A stretch of 64,000 bases of DNA, taken from Micromonospora sp. HK10. Lineage in GTDB: Bacteria; Actinomycetota; Actinomycetes; Mycobacteriales; Micromonosporaceae. Below the pieces are notes generated by a model. The model was not told the DNA's origin, made no database searches, and worked only from the letters and a program-made list of their open reading frames with translations. The stretch is taken from the NCBI RefSeq assembly GCF_000982955.1, contig NZ_KQ058830.1, positions 18,265-82,264 on the forward strand, given 5' to 3'. The position numbers were made by a program, and so were the translations under genes. This document shows positions 50,579-61,797 of the stretch, piece after piece; position 1 is the first letter of the stretch; every line of letters starts with the position of its first letter.

Positions 50579-51759
50579 GGTTCGAGCACGACCTTGACGC
50601 AGCCGTCCTGCTTCTTCTGGAACATCTCGTACGCCTGCGGCGCCTGGGCCAGCGGCAGCCGGTGGGTCCGCAGGTCCTCGACGCCCAGCGGGTCGTCGCC
50701 GCCGGCGAGCAGTGGCACGATCTCGTCGACCCAGCGCTTCACGTGGCACTGGCCCATGCGCAGCTGGATGCCCCGGTCGAACATCTCCATCAGCGGCATC
50801 GGGTCCTGTTCGCCGCCGTAGACCCCGGAGACGGAGACGGTGCCGCCGCGCCGGACCGCCTTGATCGCGGCGTGCAGCACGACCAGCCGGTCCACGCCGA
50901 CCTTGTCGGTCATGGTCTGGGCCAGCTTGTCCGGAAGCAGCCCGGCGGCGGTCTGGGCGACCTTGCCCAGCGGCGCGCCGTGCGCCTCCATGCCGACCGC
51001 GTCGATCACGGCGTCCGGCCCGCGCCCGTCGACCAGGTCGATCAGCGTGCCGGGCACGTCGTCCAGTTCGCTGACGTCGAGCACCTCGATGCCGTGCCGG
51101 CGGGCCATCTCCAGCCGCTCGGGGACCAGGTCGAGCCCGATCACCCGGCCGGCGCCGAGGTGCCGGCCGATGCGGGCGCAGAACTGGCCGACCGGGCCGA
51201 GACCGAACACGGCGAGGGTGCCGCCGGGCGGGGTGTCCGCGTACTTCACCGCCTGCCAGGCGGTGGGCAGGATGTCGGAGAGGTAGAGCCAGCGCTCGTC
51301 CGGGCCGGTCTCCGGGATCTTGATCGGGCCGAACTGCGCCTGGGGGACGCGCAGGTACTCGGCCTGCCCGCCGGGGACCGATCCGTACAGCGACGTGTAG
51401 CCGAACAGGGAGGCGCCCTTGCCCTCGCTCGTCACCTGGGTCGTCTCGCACTGGGCGTAGAGCTGGCGCGCACACATCCAGCAGTGCCCGCAGGAGATGT
51501 TGAACGGGATGACCACCCGGTCGCCGGGCTTGAGCCGGGTCACCCCGGGGCCGACCTCCTCGACGATGCCCATCGGTTCGTGCCCGAGCACGTCGCCGGG
51601 CTTCAGGTAGGGGCCGAGCACCTCGTACAGGTGCAGGTCGGAGCCGCAGATGGCGGTCGAGGTGATCCGGACGATCGCGTCGGTGGGCTCCTCGATCCGG
51701 GGGTCCGGGACGTCCTCGACGCGGACGTCCCGCTTGCCGTGCCAGGTCAGTGCCTTCAT
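50575..51759 (-). CDS. Zinc-dependent alcohol dehydrogenase
   Basis: This is a 394-residue medium-chain alcohol dehydrogenase. The catalytic zinc site is C38 in TAICGSDLHLYE with H60-E61 in GHEPMG. The structural zinc is held by C90, C93, C96 and C104. FGLGPVGQFCARIG is the NAD-binding turn, followed by VIGLDLVPERLEMAR. The sequence resembles glutathione-independent formaldehyde dehydrogenase/threonine dehydrogenase-like enzymes, which are often annotated alike; the substrate is uncertain. The ATG at 51759 is used. It is the first gene of a pair with the SDR. The upstream 558 bases hold the repeat cluster and no gene. Confidence 0.9.
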   Translation of the reverse strand: MKALTWHGKRDVRVEDVPDPRIEEPTDAIVRITSTAICGSDLHLYEVLGPYLKPGDVLGHEPMGIVEEVGPGVTRLKPGDRVVIPFNISCGHCWMCARQLYAQCETTQVTSEGKGASLFGYTSLYGSVPGGQAEYLRVPQAQFGPIKIPETGPDERWLYLSDILPTAWQAVKYADTPPGGTLAVFGLGPVGQFCARIGRHLGAGRVIGLDLVPERLEMARRHGIEVLDVSELDDVPGTLIDLVDGRGPDAVIDAVGMEAHGAPLGKVAQTAAGLLPDKLAQTMTDKVGVDRLVVLHAAIKAVRRGGTVSVSGVYGGEQDPMPLMEMFDRGIQLRMGQCHVKRWVDEIVPLLAGGDDPLGVEDLRTHRLPLAQAPQAYEMFQKKQDGCVKVVLEP

Positions 51760-52317
51760 GCCTGTATGTCCCCTCTCCGGTGCCGTCCATCGGACTGCTA
51801 CCCGCGAGGAAGGGCTTGAACCGGGGGGCGGTCGGCCCGCTGGCCGCATGGTCGGAGTGCGCATGTCCCTGCCCGACGGTGTCGCTCGGACGGTCGACCC
51901 GGTAGAGGACTTTTCCGACGCTACCGACTTGATGACGCAGGCGACTCAACCCGGGCAGGCCTGCTCGTCGCCGCCCTGGCGAGGCCGAATCGCTCACGTC
52001 ATCAAGGACGCAGGCGACTCAACCGGGGCGCCCCGGTCGCCCCCCGCCCTGGCGAGGCCGAATCGCTCACGTCATCAAGTCGGTAGTGAGATCGGAGGCA
52101 TGGCCGAGTCGCGCTCGCGTCGTCAGGTCGGGAGCCCCGAGGCATGGCCGAATCGCTCACGTCATCAAGTCGGTAGCGAGACCGAAGGCATCGGCCGGCC
52201 GGCGCTGCCCGCGTGTCCGAGAAAGCTGCCCGCCTACCTCGGGAAAGGGCGACCGCCGCGCCCTGGTGCGGGGCGCGGCGGTCGGGTGGTCGGGCGGCGG
52301 GCGGCCCGCCGCGGGGC
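51760..52317. repeat. Intergenic region with dispersed direct and inverted repeats
   Basis: No gene is supported here. The motif GGCCGAATCGCTCACGTCAT occurs at 51983, 52056 and 52146, with a degraded copy at 52102-52130. Two copies run on into CAAGTCGGTAG. The reverse complement of CGTCATCAAGTCGGTAG lies at 51921-51937, before the direct copies. GACGCAGGCGACTCAACC occurs at 51934 and 52008. The segment beyond 52200 holds the sdh terminator. Confidence 0.85.
52251..52283 (-). terminator. Hairpin terminator of the sdh operon
   Basis: A perfect 13-bp stem (GACCGCCGCGCCC and its complement) closes a 7-base loop, about 35 bases past the sdhB stop. A second, shorter GC-rich palindrome at about 52292-52312 lies closer to the stop. 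Confidence 0.85.
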
Positions 52318-53075
52318 TCAGGAGCCCGGGGTGCCGGCGCGCTTGGCGGTCGCCTTGAGGTAGTCCCGGTTGAGCCGGCCGATGGTGTTCAGCGGAATGC
52401 CCTTCGGGCAGGCCGCCGCGCACTCGCCGATGTTGGTGCAGCCCCCGAAGCCGGCCTCGTCGTGCGCGTCGACCATGCCGATCACCCGGGTGTACCGCTC
52501 GGGCTGGCCCTGCGGCAGCAGCGAGAGCTGGGTGATCTTGGCAGCGGTGAACAGCATGCCGGAGCCGTTCGGGCAGGCGGCCACGCAGGCGCCGCAGCCG
52601 ATGCAGGCGGCCGACTCGAACGCGGCGTCGGCGTTGTTCTTGGCCACCGGGACCGAGTGCGCCTCGGGGGCGCTGCCGGTCGGCGCGGTGATGTACCCGC
52701 CGGCCGCGATGATCTTGTCGAAGGCGTTCCGGTTGACCACCAGGTCCTTGACGACCGGGAAGGCCCGGGCCCGCCACGGCTCGATGTCGATGGTGTCGCC
52801 GTCGGAGAACTGCCGCATGTGCAGCTGGCAGGCGGTGGTGCCGCGCTGCGGGCCGTGCGCCTCACCGTTGATCATGAGGCTGCACATGCCGCAGATGCCC
52901 TCGCGGCAGTCGTGGTCGAACGCGACCGGCTCCTCGCCGGAGAGGATCAGCCGCTCGTTGAGCACGTCGAGCATCTCCAGGAAGGACATGTCCGGGGAGA
53001 CGTCCTGGATTGGGTAGGTCACCATCCGGCCCTTGTCCTGAGGGCCCCGCTGGCGCCAGATGCGCAGGGTCAGAT

Positions 53076-53079
<4 letters not shown>
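52318..53079 (-). CDS. sdhB: Succinate dehydrogenase/fumarate reductase iron-sulfur subunit
   Basis: This is a 253-residue electron-transfer subunit of complex II. The [2Fe-2S] cluster is bound in [18 protein letters not shown] with the later Cys in GTTACQLHM. The [4Fe-4S] and [3Fe-4S] clusters are held by [16 protein letters not shown] and [20 protein letters not shown] 53079 overlaps the sdhA stop by four bases, so it is translationally coupled. It is the last gene of the operon and is followed by hairpin terminators. The sequence pattern is that of the type B (Bacillus/Wolinella-like) enzymes with a single cytochrome subunit and menaquinone. Confidence 0.96.
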
Positions 53080-55010
<1,931 letters not shown>

Positions 55011-55011
55011 G

Positions 55012-55701
55012 TCAGGCCACCAATCCGGTGAGTACGGCGAACGGGACCACCAGGTAGCCGCCGACGAGCACGACGGCGAAGACCAGTGCGGCGGCGCGGG
55101 CCCGGCGCTCGCCCGCCGGGGTCTGCTGGCCGAGGCTGCGGAACGCGCTGAACGCGCCGTGGCGCAGGTGGAAACCGAGGGTCACCAGGGCGAGGGTGTA
55201 GAAGAGCGTGACGTACCAGCGTTCCGGCGCGAAGTCGGCGACCACGTTGCCGTACGGGTTGGCCGGGTCGCCCTGCGGGTTCAGGTGGCCGCTGGTCAGG
55301 TCCAGGATGTGGTAGATCACGAAGAGCAGGATGATCACGCCGCCCCAGCGCATGGTGCGCGCCGCGTAGTTCACGTGGATCTTCCTGCGGTGCGCGTACG
55401 CCACCGGGCGGGCGGCCCGGGCCCGCACGGCGAGCACGGTGGCCGAGGCGATGTGCGCCAGCACGGCCACAGTGAGGACCGCGCGCTGGATCCAGAGGTA
55501 CCAGGTCGACGGCAGCAGCGGCGTGCCGATCTCGCGCAGCCAGTGCGCGTAGTGGTCGAACGAGGTCTCGCCCGTGAAGATCTTGAGGTTGCCGAGCATG
55601 TGCGCGACCAGGAACAGCACCAGGATGATGCCCGTCACCGCCATGACGACCTTGAGGCCGACGTTGGAGCGGATGGGCGACCGAGTTTTCGTGATTACCA
55701 C
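55012..55701 (-). CDS. sdhC: Succinate dehydrogenase cytochrome b subunit, five-helix type
   Basis: This is a 229-residue membrane subunit with about five helices (near 16-36, 69-92, 118-138, 168-185 and 205-225). It anchors SdhAB and passes electrons to menaquinone. Possible heme-ligand histidines lie in [24 protein letters not shown] and IYHILDL. The single large subunit replaces separate SdhC and SdhD, as in type B complexes. GTG 55701 is chosen as start; the frame is open to ATG 55743 but that part overlaps the palindrome region. The gene is divergent from the LysR regulator, which may control the operon. Confidence 0.9.
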   Translation of the reverse strand: MVITKTRSPIRSNVGLKVVMAVTGIILVLFLVAHMLGNLKIFTGETSFDHYAHWLREIGTPLLPSTWYLWIQRAVLTVAVLAHIASATVLAVRARAARPVAYAHRRKIHVNYAARTMRWGGVIILLFVIYHILDLTSGHLNPQGDPANPYGNVVADFAPERWYVTLFYTLALVTLGFHLRHGAFSAFRSLGQQTPAGERRARAAALVFAVVLVGGYLVVPFAVLTGLVA

Positions 55702-55760
55702 CTGACCGACGCTAGGAGCAGTTCGATCAGGCGTCCAATGCATCGACTTCGCAGTCTTGA

Positions 55761-55773
55761 TAGCTATAAGCTA
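55761..55773. promoter_or_regulatory. Palindrome in front of the LysR gene, possible LysR operator
   Basis: TAGCT and AGCTA flank ATA, giving a short AT-rich palindrome six bases before the LysR start codon. It is on the divergent sdhC side as well. LysR proteins bind interrupted palindromes of T-N11-A type in such intergenic regions, so autoregulation and control of sdh are plausible. Confidence 0.5.
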
Positions 55774-55778
55774 TAGAG

Positions 55779-56705
55779 ATGCAGCTCCATCAGCTCCGGT
55801 ACTTCGTCGCGGTCGCAGAAGTACGACATTTCACCCAAGCTGCCGATCTGGTGGGCATCACCCAGCCATCGTTGAGTAAGCAAATTCACGCCCTGGAGAC
55901 CGACCTCGGGGCCCCGCTCTTCGAGCGGGTAAGAGGCAACATCACCCTCACCGCCGCGGGAGAGGTGCTGCTCCCACTGGCCAAGCGGATCCTCGCCGAC
56001 GTGGAGACCGCCACCCGGGAGGTGCAGGAACTGGTCGGCCTGCGCCGGGGCCGGGTCCGGCTCGGCGCCACGCCCAGCCTGGCCACTTCGCTGGCGCCCC
56101 CGGTGCTGCGCCGGTTCCGCGACGCCCACCCCACCGTCGACCTGCGGGTGGAGGAGGGCGGCTCCCAGGACCTGGTCCGCGACCTGCTCCGCGGCGACCT
56201 CGACCTGGCCCTGATCATCGAACCGTCCGCCGGCACCGACCCCGGGCTGCGCGCCGACCCGATCCTGCGGGAGAGCCTCGTGGTCGCCTCGGTCGACCCG
56301 CTGCCCGGGGCGCGCGACGGCGAACTGCGCATCACCGACCTGCGCGATCAGCCCCTGGTGATGTTCCGGGAGGGCTACGACCTGCGCGACGCCACGCTGC
56401 AGGCCTGCCGGGCGGCCGGCTTCGAACCGACCCTGTCGGTGGACGGCGGGGAGATGGACGCCGTGCTCAGCTTCGTCGAGGCGGGACTGGGCGTGGCGCT
56501 GGTCCCCGGCATCGTGGTGGCCCGCCGGGCCGGCATCCGGGTCACCCGACTCGTCCCGCCCGGCGTCCGCCGGACCATCGCGGTGGCCCGCCGCCGCGAC
56601 GTGGTCCCCACCCACGCCGGCCGCGAGCTGCGCCGCATCCTGCTGGAGTACGTCCACGACGCCACCACCACCGACCAGCTCCCCGCCGGCGTCGAGCCGC
56701 TCTGA
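55779..56705 (+). CDS. LysR-family transcriptional regulator
   Basis: This is a 308-residue LysR-type regulator. The N-terminal winged helix (MQLHQLRYFVAVAEVRHFTQ then TQPSLSKQIHALETDLGAPLF) is clear, followed by a linker helix and two periplasmic-binding-like effector halves (GRVRLGATPSLATSLAPPVL and VSFVEAGLGVALVPG-like). There is a single Cys in the effector domain, so it does not look like an OxyR-type thiol switch. It is divergent from sdhC with 77 bases between start codons, and converges on hrpA, 3 bases away. A small carboxylate such as succinate or fumarate could be the effector, but this is only inferred from position. Confidence 0.93.
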   Translation: MQLHQLRYFVAVAEVRHFTQAADLVGITQPSLSKQIHALETDLGAPLFERVRGNITLTAAGEVLLPLAKRILADVETATREVQELVGLRRGRVRLGATPSLATSLAPPVLRRFRDAHPTVDLRVEEGGSQDLVRDLLRGDLDLALIIEPSAGTDPGLRADPILRESLVVASVDPLPGARDGELRITDLRDQPLVMFREGYDLRDATLQACRAAGFEPTLSVDGGEMDAVLSFVEAGLGVALVPGIVVARRAGIRVTRLVPPGVRRTIAVARRRDVVPTHAGRELRRILLEYVHDATTTDQLPAGVEPL

Positions 56706-56708
56706 CCC

Positions 56709-59700
56709 TCAGCGCCCCTCGGCGTCGTCCATGGCCCGGTAGATGCGCTGCTCGGAAACCGGGTACGGGGTGCCGAGCGCCTGGGCGAAGACGTTCACCC
56801 GCAGCTCCTCGATCATCCAGCGGATCTGCCGGGCCGCCGCGGACTGCCGCTTCGCGGGCGGCAGCGCGGCCAGCAGGTCCTGGTACTCCTTCTGCACCAC
56901 GGCGATCCGGTCCTGCTGAGACTTGTCCCGCTGCGGGTTGCCCGGCAGCCGGTCCAGCCGGCGCTCGATCGCGGTCAGGTAGCGCAGCAGGTCGGGCAGG
57001 CGGGCGTAGCCGGCCTCGGTGACGAAGCCGGCGTGCACCAGGCCGCCGAGCTGGTTGCGGATGTCGGCCAGCGCGGCCACCACGGCCAGGTTCCTCGTCG
57101 CGCCGAGCCGCTGCTCCACCGCGTGCGCGGCGGCGAGCACCTGCCGGACCCGGTTCATCACCTCGACCACGGTGTCGACCAGGTCGGCGCGGACCCGGTC
57201 GCGCAGCGCGGCGAAGCCCTCGGCGTCCCAGGCCGGGCCGCCCGCCTCGGCCATCAGCTTGTCGATCGCCGCGCCGGTGGCGTCCTCGATCAACGCCTGG
57301 ACCCCGCCGTGCGGGTTGCGGCTCAGCGCCAGCTTGGCCTCGTTGCTCAGCCGTCCCTGCAGGAACTTCGCCGGGGAGGCCACGGTGAGCCGGAGCAGTC
57401 GGCGGGTGCCCGCCCAGTGCGCCGCCTCCTGCTCGCCCGGGGAGTCGAAGACCTTCACCCCGACGGTGGCGCCCTCGTCCACCAGGGCCGGGTACGCGGT
57501 CACCGCGTAACCGGCGCGTACCTGCTCGATGGTGCGAGGAAGAACGTCGATGCTCCAGTCACGCAGGCCCGTCCGGGCCACGTCCGGTGCGGCGGCGGCG
57601 ACGACCTGGCGTACCTCCTGGCGCAGCTCGCGTTGCAGCGCGGGCAGGTCCTTGCCCTCGGCGACCGGCTTGTCGTCCTCGCCGAGCACCCGGAAGGTGA
57701 CCCGCAGGTGGGGCGGCAGCTTGCCGACGTCCCACGCGTCCGGCGGGACGGTCACCCCCGTCATCCGGCGCAGCTGCCGGGTGAGCGCGTCGAGTAGCGG
57801 CTCCTCGCCGGGGGTGATCTGGGCGAGCGCCGCCCGGGCGTAGTCGGGTACCGGCACGAAGTTGCGCCGGATCGCCTTGGGCAGCGACCGGATCAGCGCG
57901 ATCACCAGTTCCTCGCGCAGCCCCGGCACCTGCCAGTCGAAGCTCTCCGCCGGCACCTGGTTGAGCAGCGGCAGCGGGATGTCCACGGTGACGCCGTCGG
58001 TCGGCGTACCCGGGTCGAAGGTGTACGTCAGCGGCAGGGTCACCCCCTCGGCGCGCCACTCGTCCGGGTAGTCGGCCTCGTCCACCCCGCCCCGACCGGC
58101 GTTGACCAGCAGCTCGCGGGTGAAGGTGAGCAGCTCCGGCCGCTCCCGGCGGGTCTGCTTCCACCACGAGTCGAAGTGCCGGCCGGAGACCACGTCGGCC
58201 GGGATCCGCTGGTCGTAGAACTGGAAGATGGTCTCGTCGTCGACCAGGATGTCCCGGCGCCGGGCCCGGTTCTCCAGCTCCTCGACCTCGGTCAGCAGCC
58301 GCTGGTTGTCCCGCCAGAACTGGTGGTGGGTCTGCCAGTCGCCCTCCACCAGGGCGTGCCGGATGAACAGTTCCCGGCTCAGCGCCGGGTCGATCCGGCC
58401 GAAGTTGACCTTGCGGGAGGTGACGATCGGGATGCCGTACAGGGTGACCTTCTCGTAGGCCATCACCGCGGCCTGCTTCTTCTCCCAGTGCGGCTCGCTG
58501 TAGCTGCGCTTGACCAGGTGCTGGGCGAGCGGTTCGACCCATTCGGGCTCGACCCGCCCGGCGACCCGGCCCCAGAGGCGGGAGGTCTCCACCAGCTCGG
58601 CGGCCATCACCCAGCGCGGCGGCTTCTTGAACAGCGCCGAGCCGGGGAAGATCGCGAACTTCGCGCCGCGCGCGCCCAGGTACTCGTGCTTCTGGGCGTC
58701 CTTGAGCCCCAGGTGCGACAGCAGCCCGGGCAGCAGCGACTGGTGCACCTTCGGGGTGTCGATCTCCTCCGGCAGGTCCGCGCCGGCACCGCGCCGGCCG
58801 CCGTCGCCGCCGGCGTCGGTCGCGCCGCGCCGGCCCCGCCGCCCGTCGCCCGCCTCAGGGGTACGGAGCACCTGGCGCAGCTGACTGACGATGTCCTGCC
58901 ACTCGCGGACCCGCAGGTAGTTCAGGTATTCCGCCTTGCACATCCGGCGGAACGCGCTGGAGGAGAGCGCCCGCTGCTGCTCGCGCAGATACCGCCACAG
59001 GTTGAGGTACGCGACGAAGTCGGACTCCTTGTCGGCGAAGCGGGCGTGCGCCTGGTCGGCCTGGGCCTGCTTGTCGGCGGGGCGCTCGCGCGGGTCCTGG
59101 ATGGAGAGCGCGGCGGCGATCACGACCACCTCGGTGGCGCAGCCGTTGCGCTCGCCCTCGAGGACCATCCGGGCCAGCCGGGGGTCGACCGGGAGCTGCG
59201 CCAGCCGCCGGCCCAGCGGGGTGAGCCGCTTCGCCGGGTCGCTCTCGGCCGGGTCGAGCGCGCCCAGCTCGTGCAGCAGGTTGACGCCGTCGGTGATGTT
59301 GCGCCGGTCCGGCGGGTCGAGGAACGGGAACGCGGCGATGTCGCCGAGCCCGATCGAGGTCATCTGGAGGATGACCGAGGCCAGGTTGGTGCGCAGGATC
59401 TCCGGGTCGGTGAACTCGGGGCGGTTCTCGAAGTCCTGCTCGTCATAGAGGCGGATGCAGATGCCGTCGGAGGTACGACCGCAGCGCCCCTTGCGCTGGT
59501 TGGCCGACGCCTGGGAGACCGGCTCGATGGGCAGCCGCTGCACCTTGAGCCGGCTGGAGTAGCGGGAGATGCGGGCGGTGCCCGGGTCCACCACGTACCT
59601 GATCCCGGGCACGGTCAGCGAGGTCTCCGCCACGTTCGTGGCGAGCACCACCCGGCGGTTGGCGTGCGCGGCGAAGACCCGGTGCTGCTCGGCGGTGGAG

Positions 59701-60749
59701 AGCCGGGCGTACAGCGGCAGGATCTCGGTGCCGAGCAGCGACCGCTTGGACTGCACCAGCTTGCCCAGCGCGTCGGCGGTGTCCCGGATCTCCCGCTCGC
59801 CGCTGAGGAAGACCAGGATGTCGCCCGGCCCTTCGGCGGCCAGCTCTTCGACCGCGTCGCCGATGGCCTGGATCTGGTCCCGGACGTTCTCCTCGTCGGC
59901 CTCGTCCTCCTCGTCGGCCCCGGTGACCTCGACCAGCGGCCGGTAGCGCACCTCCACCGGGTAGGTCCGGCCGGACACCTCGACGACCGGCGCCGGGTTG
60001 CCCTCGGCATCGGCGAAGTGCTTGGCGAACCGGTCGGTCTCGATGGTCGCCGAGGTGATGACCACCTTCAGGTCGGGCCGGCGGGGGAGGAGCTGCTTGA
60101 GGTAGCCGAGGATGAAGTCGATGTTGAGGCTGCGCTCGTGCGCCTCGTCGATGATCAGCGTGTCGTACTGGCGCAGCATCCGGTCGGTCTGCAGCTCGGC
60201 CAGCAGGATGCCGTCGGTCATGAGCTTGACCAGGCTGTGCTCGCCCACCTGGTCGGTGAAGCGCACCTTGTAGCCGACCACGTCGCCCAGCTCGGTGCCG
60301 AGCTCCTCGGCGATCCGGTCGGCCACCGTCCGCGCGGCCAGCCGGCGGGGCTGGGTGTGCCCGATCAGTCCGGTGATGCCGCGCCCCAGCTCCAGGCAGA
60401 TCTTGGGCAGCTGGGTGGTCTTGCCGGAACCGGTCTCGCCGGCGACGATCACCACCTGGTGGTCGCGGATCGCGGCGGCGATGTCGTCCTTGCGCTCGCT
60501 GACCGGCAGCTGCGGCGGGTAGGTGATGGCCGGGACGGCGGCCCGCCGGGACACCAGCCGCGCCTCGGCCCGGCTCACCTCGCCCGCGATCTCGGCCAGG
60601 GCCGCGTCCCGGCGCTGCGGGTCGCGTAGCTTGCGCACCCCGTCCAGCCGTCGCTGGAGCCGCCGCTGGTCGCGGAACATCAGCGGGGAGAGGCGGCGGT
60701 GCAGGTCGCGGGCGGTCTCGGGGGCGGCGGGTGCGGCTGGATTCTGCAT
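56709..60749 (-). CDS. hrpA: ATP-dependent RNA helicase HrpA
   Basis: This is a 1346-residue DEAH-box helicase of the HrpA type, involved in mRNA processing and ribosome-stall resolution. The P-loop GETGSGKTT lies at about 104-112, DEAH at 201-204, and TSATIETDRFAKHF and QRKGRCGRTSDG mark motifs III and VI. Helicase-associated and OB-like domains follow, then the long C-terminal DUF3418 region (PLTYTFDPGTPTDGVTVDIPL) that separates HrpA from HrpB. The full HrpA length is present with no break. The ATG at 60749 is used. A short basic insertion rich in Gly and Arg occurs at about residues 635-660. It is an unlinked gene, divergent from the deaminase. Confidence 0.96.
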   Translation of the reverse strand: MQNPAAPAAPETARDLHRRLSPLMFRDQRRLQRRLDGVRKLRDPQRRDAALAEIAGEVSRAEARLVSRRAAVPAITYPPQLPVSERKDDIAAAIRDHQVVIVAGETGSGKTTQLPKICLELGRGITGLIGHTQPRRLAARTVADRIAEELGTELGDVVGYKVRFTDQVGEHSLVKLMTDGILLAELQTDRMLRQYDTLIIDEAHERSLNIDFILGYLKQLLPRRPDLKVVITSATIETDRFAKHFADAEGNPAPVVEVSGRTYPVEVRYRPLVEVTGADEEDEADEENVRDQIQAIGDAVEELAAEGPGDILVFLSGEREIRDTADALGKLVQSKRSLLGTEILPLYARLSTAEQHRVFAAHANRRVVLATNVAETSLTVPGIRYVVDPGTARISRYSSRLKVQRLPIEPVSQASANQRKGRCGRTSDGICIRLYDEQDFENRPEFTDPEILRTNLASVILQMTSIGLGDIAAFPFLDPPDRRNITDGVNLLHELGALDPAESDPAKRLTPLGRRLAQLPVDPRLARMVLEGERNGCATEVVVIAAALSIQDPRERPADKQAQADQAHARFADKESDFVAYLNLWRYLREQQRALSSSAFRRMCKAEYLNYLRVREWQDIVSQLRQVLRTPEAGDGRRGRRGATDAGGDGGRRGAGADLPEEIDTPKVHQSLLPGLLSHLGLKDAQKHEYLGARGAKFAIFPGSALFKKPPRWVMAAELVETSRLWGRVAGRVEPEWVEPLAQHLVKRSYSEPHWEKKQAAVMAYEKVTLYGIPIVTSRKVNFGRIDPALSRELFIRHALVEGDWQTHHQFWRDNQRLLTEVEELENRARRRDILVDDETIFQFYDQRIPADVVSGRHFDSWWKQTRRERPELLTFTRELLVNAGRGGVDEADYPDEWRAEGVTLPLTYTFDPGTPTDGVTVDIPLPLLNQVPAESFDWQVPGLREELVIALIRSLPKAIRRNFVPVPDYARAALAQITPGEEPLLDALTRQLRRMTGVTVPPDAWDVGKLPPHLRVTFRVLGEDDKPVAEGKDLPALQRELRQEVRQVVAAAAPDVARTGLRDWSIDVLPRTIEQVRAGYAVTAYPALVDEGATVGVKVFDSPGEQEAAHWAGTRRLLRLTVASPAKFLQGRLSNEAKLALSRNPHGGVQALIEDATGAAIDKLMAEAGGPAWDAEGFAALRDRVRADLVDTVVEVMNRVRQVLAAAHAVEQRLGATRNLAVVAALADIRNQLGGLVHAGFVTEAGYARLPDLLRYLTAIERRLDRLPGNPQRDKSQQDRIAVVQKEYQDLLAALPPAKRQSAAARQIRWMIEELRVNVFAQALGTPYPVSEQRIYRAMDDAEGR

Positions 60750-60910
60750 GTCGTCGCCAAGGATAGGCAGCCGGCCGCCCCGCCGCCCGTGGGTTACCGC
60801 GCGGTCCGACCCGGGATGCGGGCGTACGGGCGGCGTGCCCGGCCCGGTTGAGCGGTGTCGCGGGCCGGACCGGCTACAGTTCGGCCGACCGGGGTCGACG
60901 AGGGGACGGG

Positions 60911-61384
60911 ATGAGCATGCGGGACATCGACCGGGCGCTCGTGCAGGCCGCCACCGCCGTCGCGAAGCTGCGCTGCCGCAGCGACAACCACACCGTCGCG
61001 GCCGCCGCGCGCACCACCGACGGGCGGGTCTTCAGCGGGGTGAACGTCTACCACTTCACCGGCGGACCGTGCGCCGAGGTGGTCGCCATCGGCGCCGCGG
61101 CAACGGCGGGCGCCGGCGACCTGGAGGCGATCGTCGCCGTCGGCGACCGGGGTCGGGGCGTCATCCCGCCGTGCGGCCGGTGCCGGCAGGTGCTCCTCGA
61201 CTACTTCCCGTCGATCAAGGTGATCGTCGGGCCGCCGGACGCGCTGCGCCCCGTCCCGGTGACCGACCTGCTGCCCGAGACGTACGTCTGGTCCGACCAC
61301 CAGGTGGAGGTGCCGGCGGCGCCGCGTACCGGGGTGTGGCCGATGCCGGTGGTGCCGGGCAGCCGGCAGGCCGCCGAGGACTGA
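60911..61384 (+). CDS. Cytidine deaminase-like zinc enzyme (blasticidin-S deaminase type)
   Basis: This is a 157-residue protein of the cytidine deaminase superfamily. The zinc site is C54-x-E56 in GGPCAEVVAIGAA (His replaced by Cys, as in tetrameric CDAs) and PPCGRCRQVL with C88 and C91. Glu56 would be the proton shuttle. The pattern of short N-terminal part and C-terminal loop (TYVWSDHQVEV) resembles blasticidin-S deaminase-like proteins more than standard Cdd. GAGGGGAC precedes the ATG at 60911. It might deaminate a nucleoside or a nucleoside antibiotic. The gene is divergent from hrpA and converges on the YciI gene. Confidence 0.9.
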   Translation: MSMRDIDRALVQAATAVAKLRCRSDNHTVAAAARTTDGRVFSGVNVYHFTGGPCAEVVAIGAAATAGAGDLEAIVAVGDRGRGVIPPCGRCRQVLLDYFPSIKVIVGPPDALRPVPVTDLLPETYVWSDHQVEVPAAPRTGVWPMPVVPGSRQAAED

Positions 61385-61401
61385 GCCCGCTCGGCCGTCG
61401 G

Positions 61402-61761
61402 TCAGTCGCCGGAGGCGGTCTCCAGCATGGCGGTCGGCACCGGCACCTCCGCAAACCGGAGCACGCCCTCGGGCACCTGCCAGCTCAGCACCCGCGCAAC
61501 CAGCTGGCCGGCGCTCACCGCCGGGTCGTTGGCGTAGAGCTCACGGGCCATCTGCGGGTCCACCGAGAGCACGGCGAAGCCGGTGAACCGGGGGTCGTCG
61601 CCGTCGAGGAAGGGGCCGGCGGCCAGGACGGCGCCCTGCTCCACGAGCCCGGCCTGGTGGGCCAGGTGCGCCTGCTGGATCCGGTCGGCGGCGTCCAGCG
61701 GCAGCTCGGGCGGATCGTCCGGCCGACCCAGGAGCACCACGGTGTGCTGGTCGAATCGCAT
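61402..61761 (-). CDS. YciI-family protein
   Basis: This is a 119-residue YciI-like protein, a small ferredoxin-fold domain with a possible hydrolase or ligand-binding role. The characteristic LDAADRIQQAHLAHQAGLVEQGAVLAAGP contains the conserved His of the family, split here by position. DPAVSAGQLVARVLSWQVP supplies the Asp-Pro motif, and FTGFAVLSVDPQMARELY the strand/helix. The ATG at 61761 is the first of two candidates; a longer start would add nonconserved residues. It converges on the deaminase gene and is downstream of the MerR gene on the same strand, with 36 bases between. No function is known. Confidence 0.85.
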   Translation of the reverse strand: MRFDQHTVVLLGRPDDPPELPLDAADRIQQAHLAHQAGLVEQGAVLAAGPFLDGDDPRFTGFAVLSVDPQMARELYANDPAVSAGQLVARVLSWQVPEGVLRFAEVPVPTAMLETASGD

Positions 61762-61797
61762 GCTGCCAGGGTAGGGGCGCGAACCGGCACACAAGGG

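Noticed and set aside
51921..52176. The repeat cluster as an insertion sequence end
   Set aside because: No transposase and no target duplication was seen, and copies are both direct and inverted.
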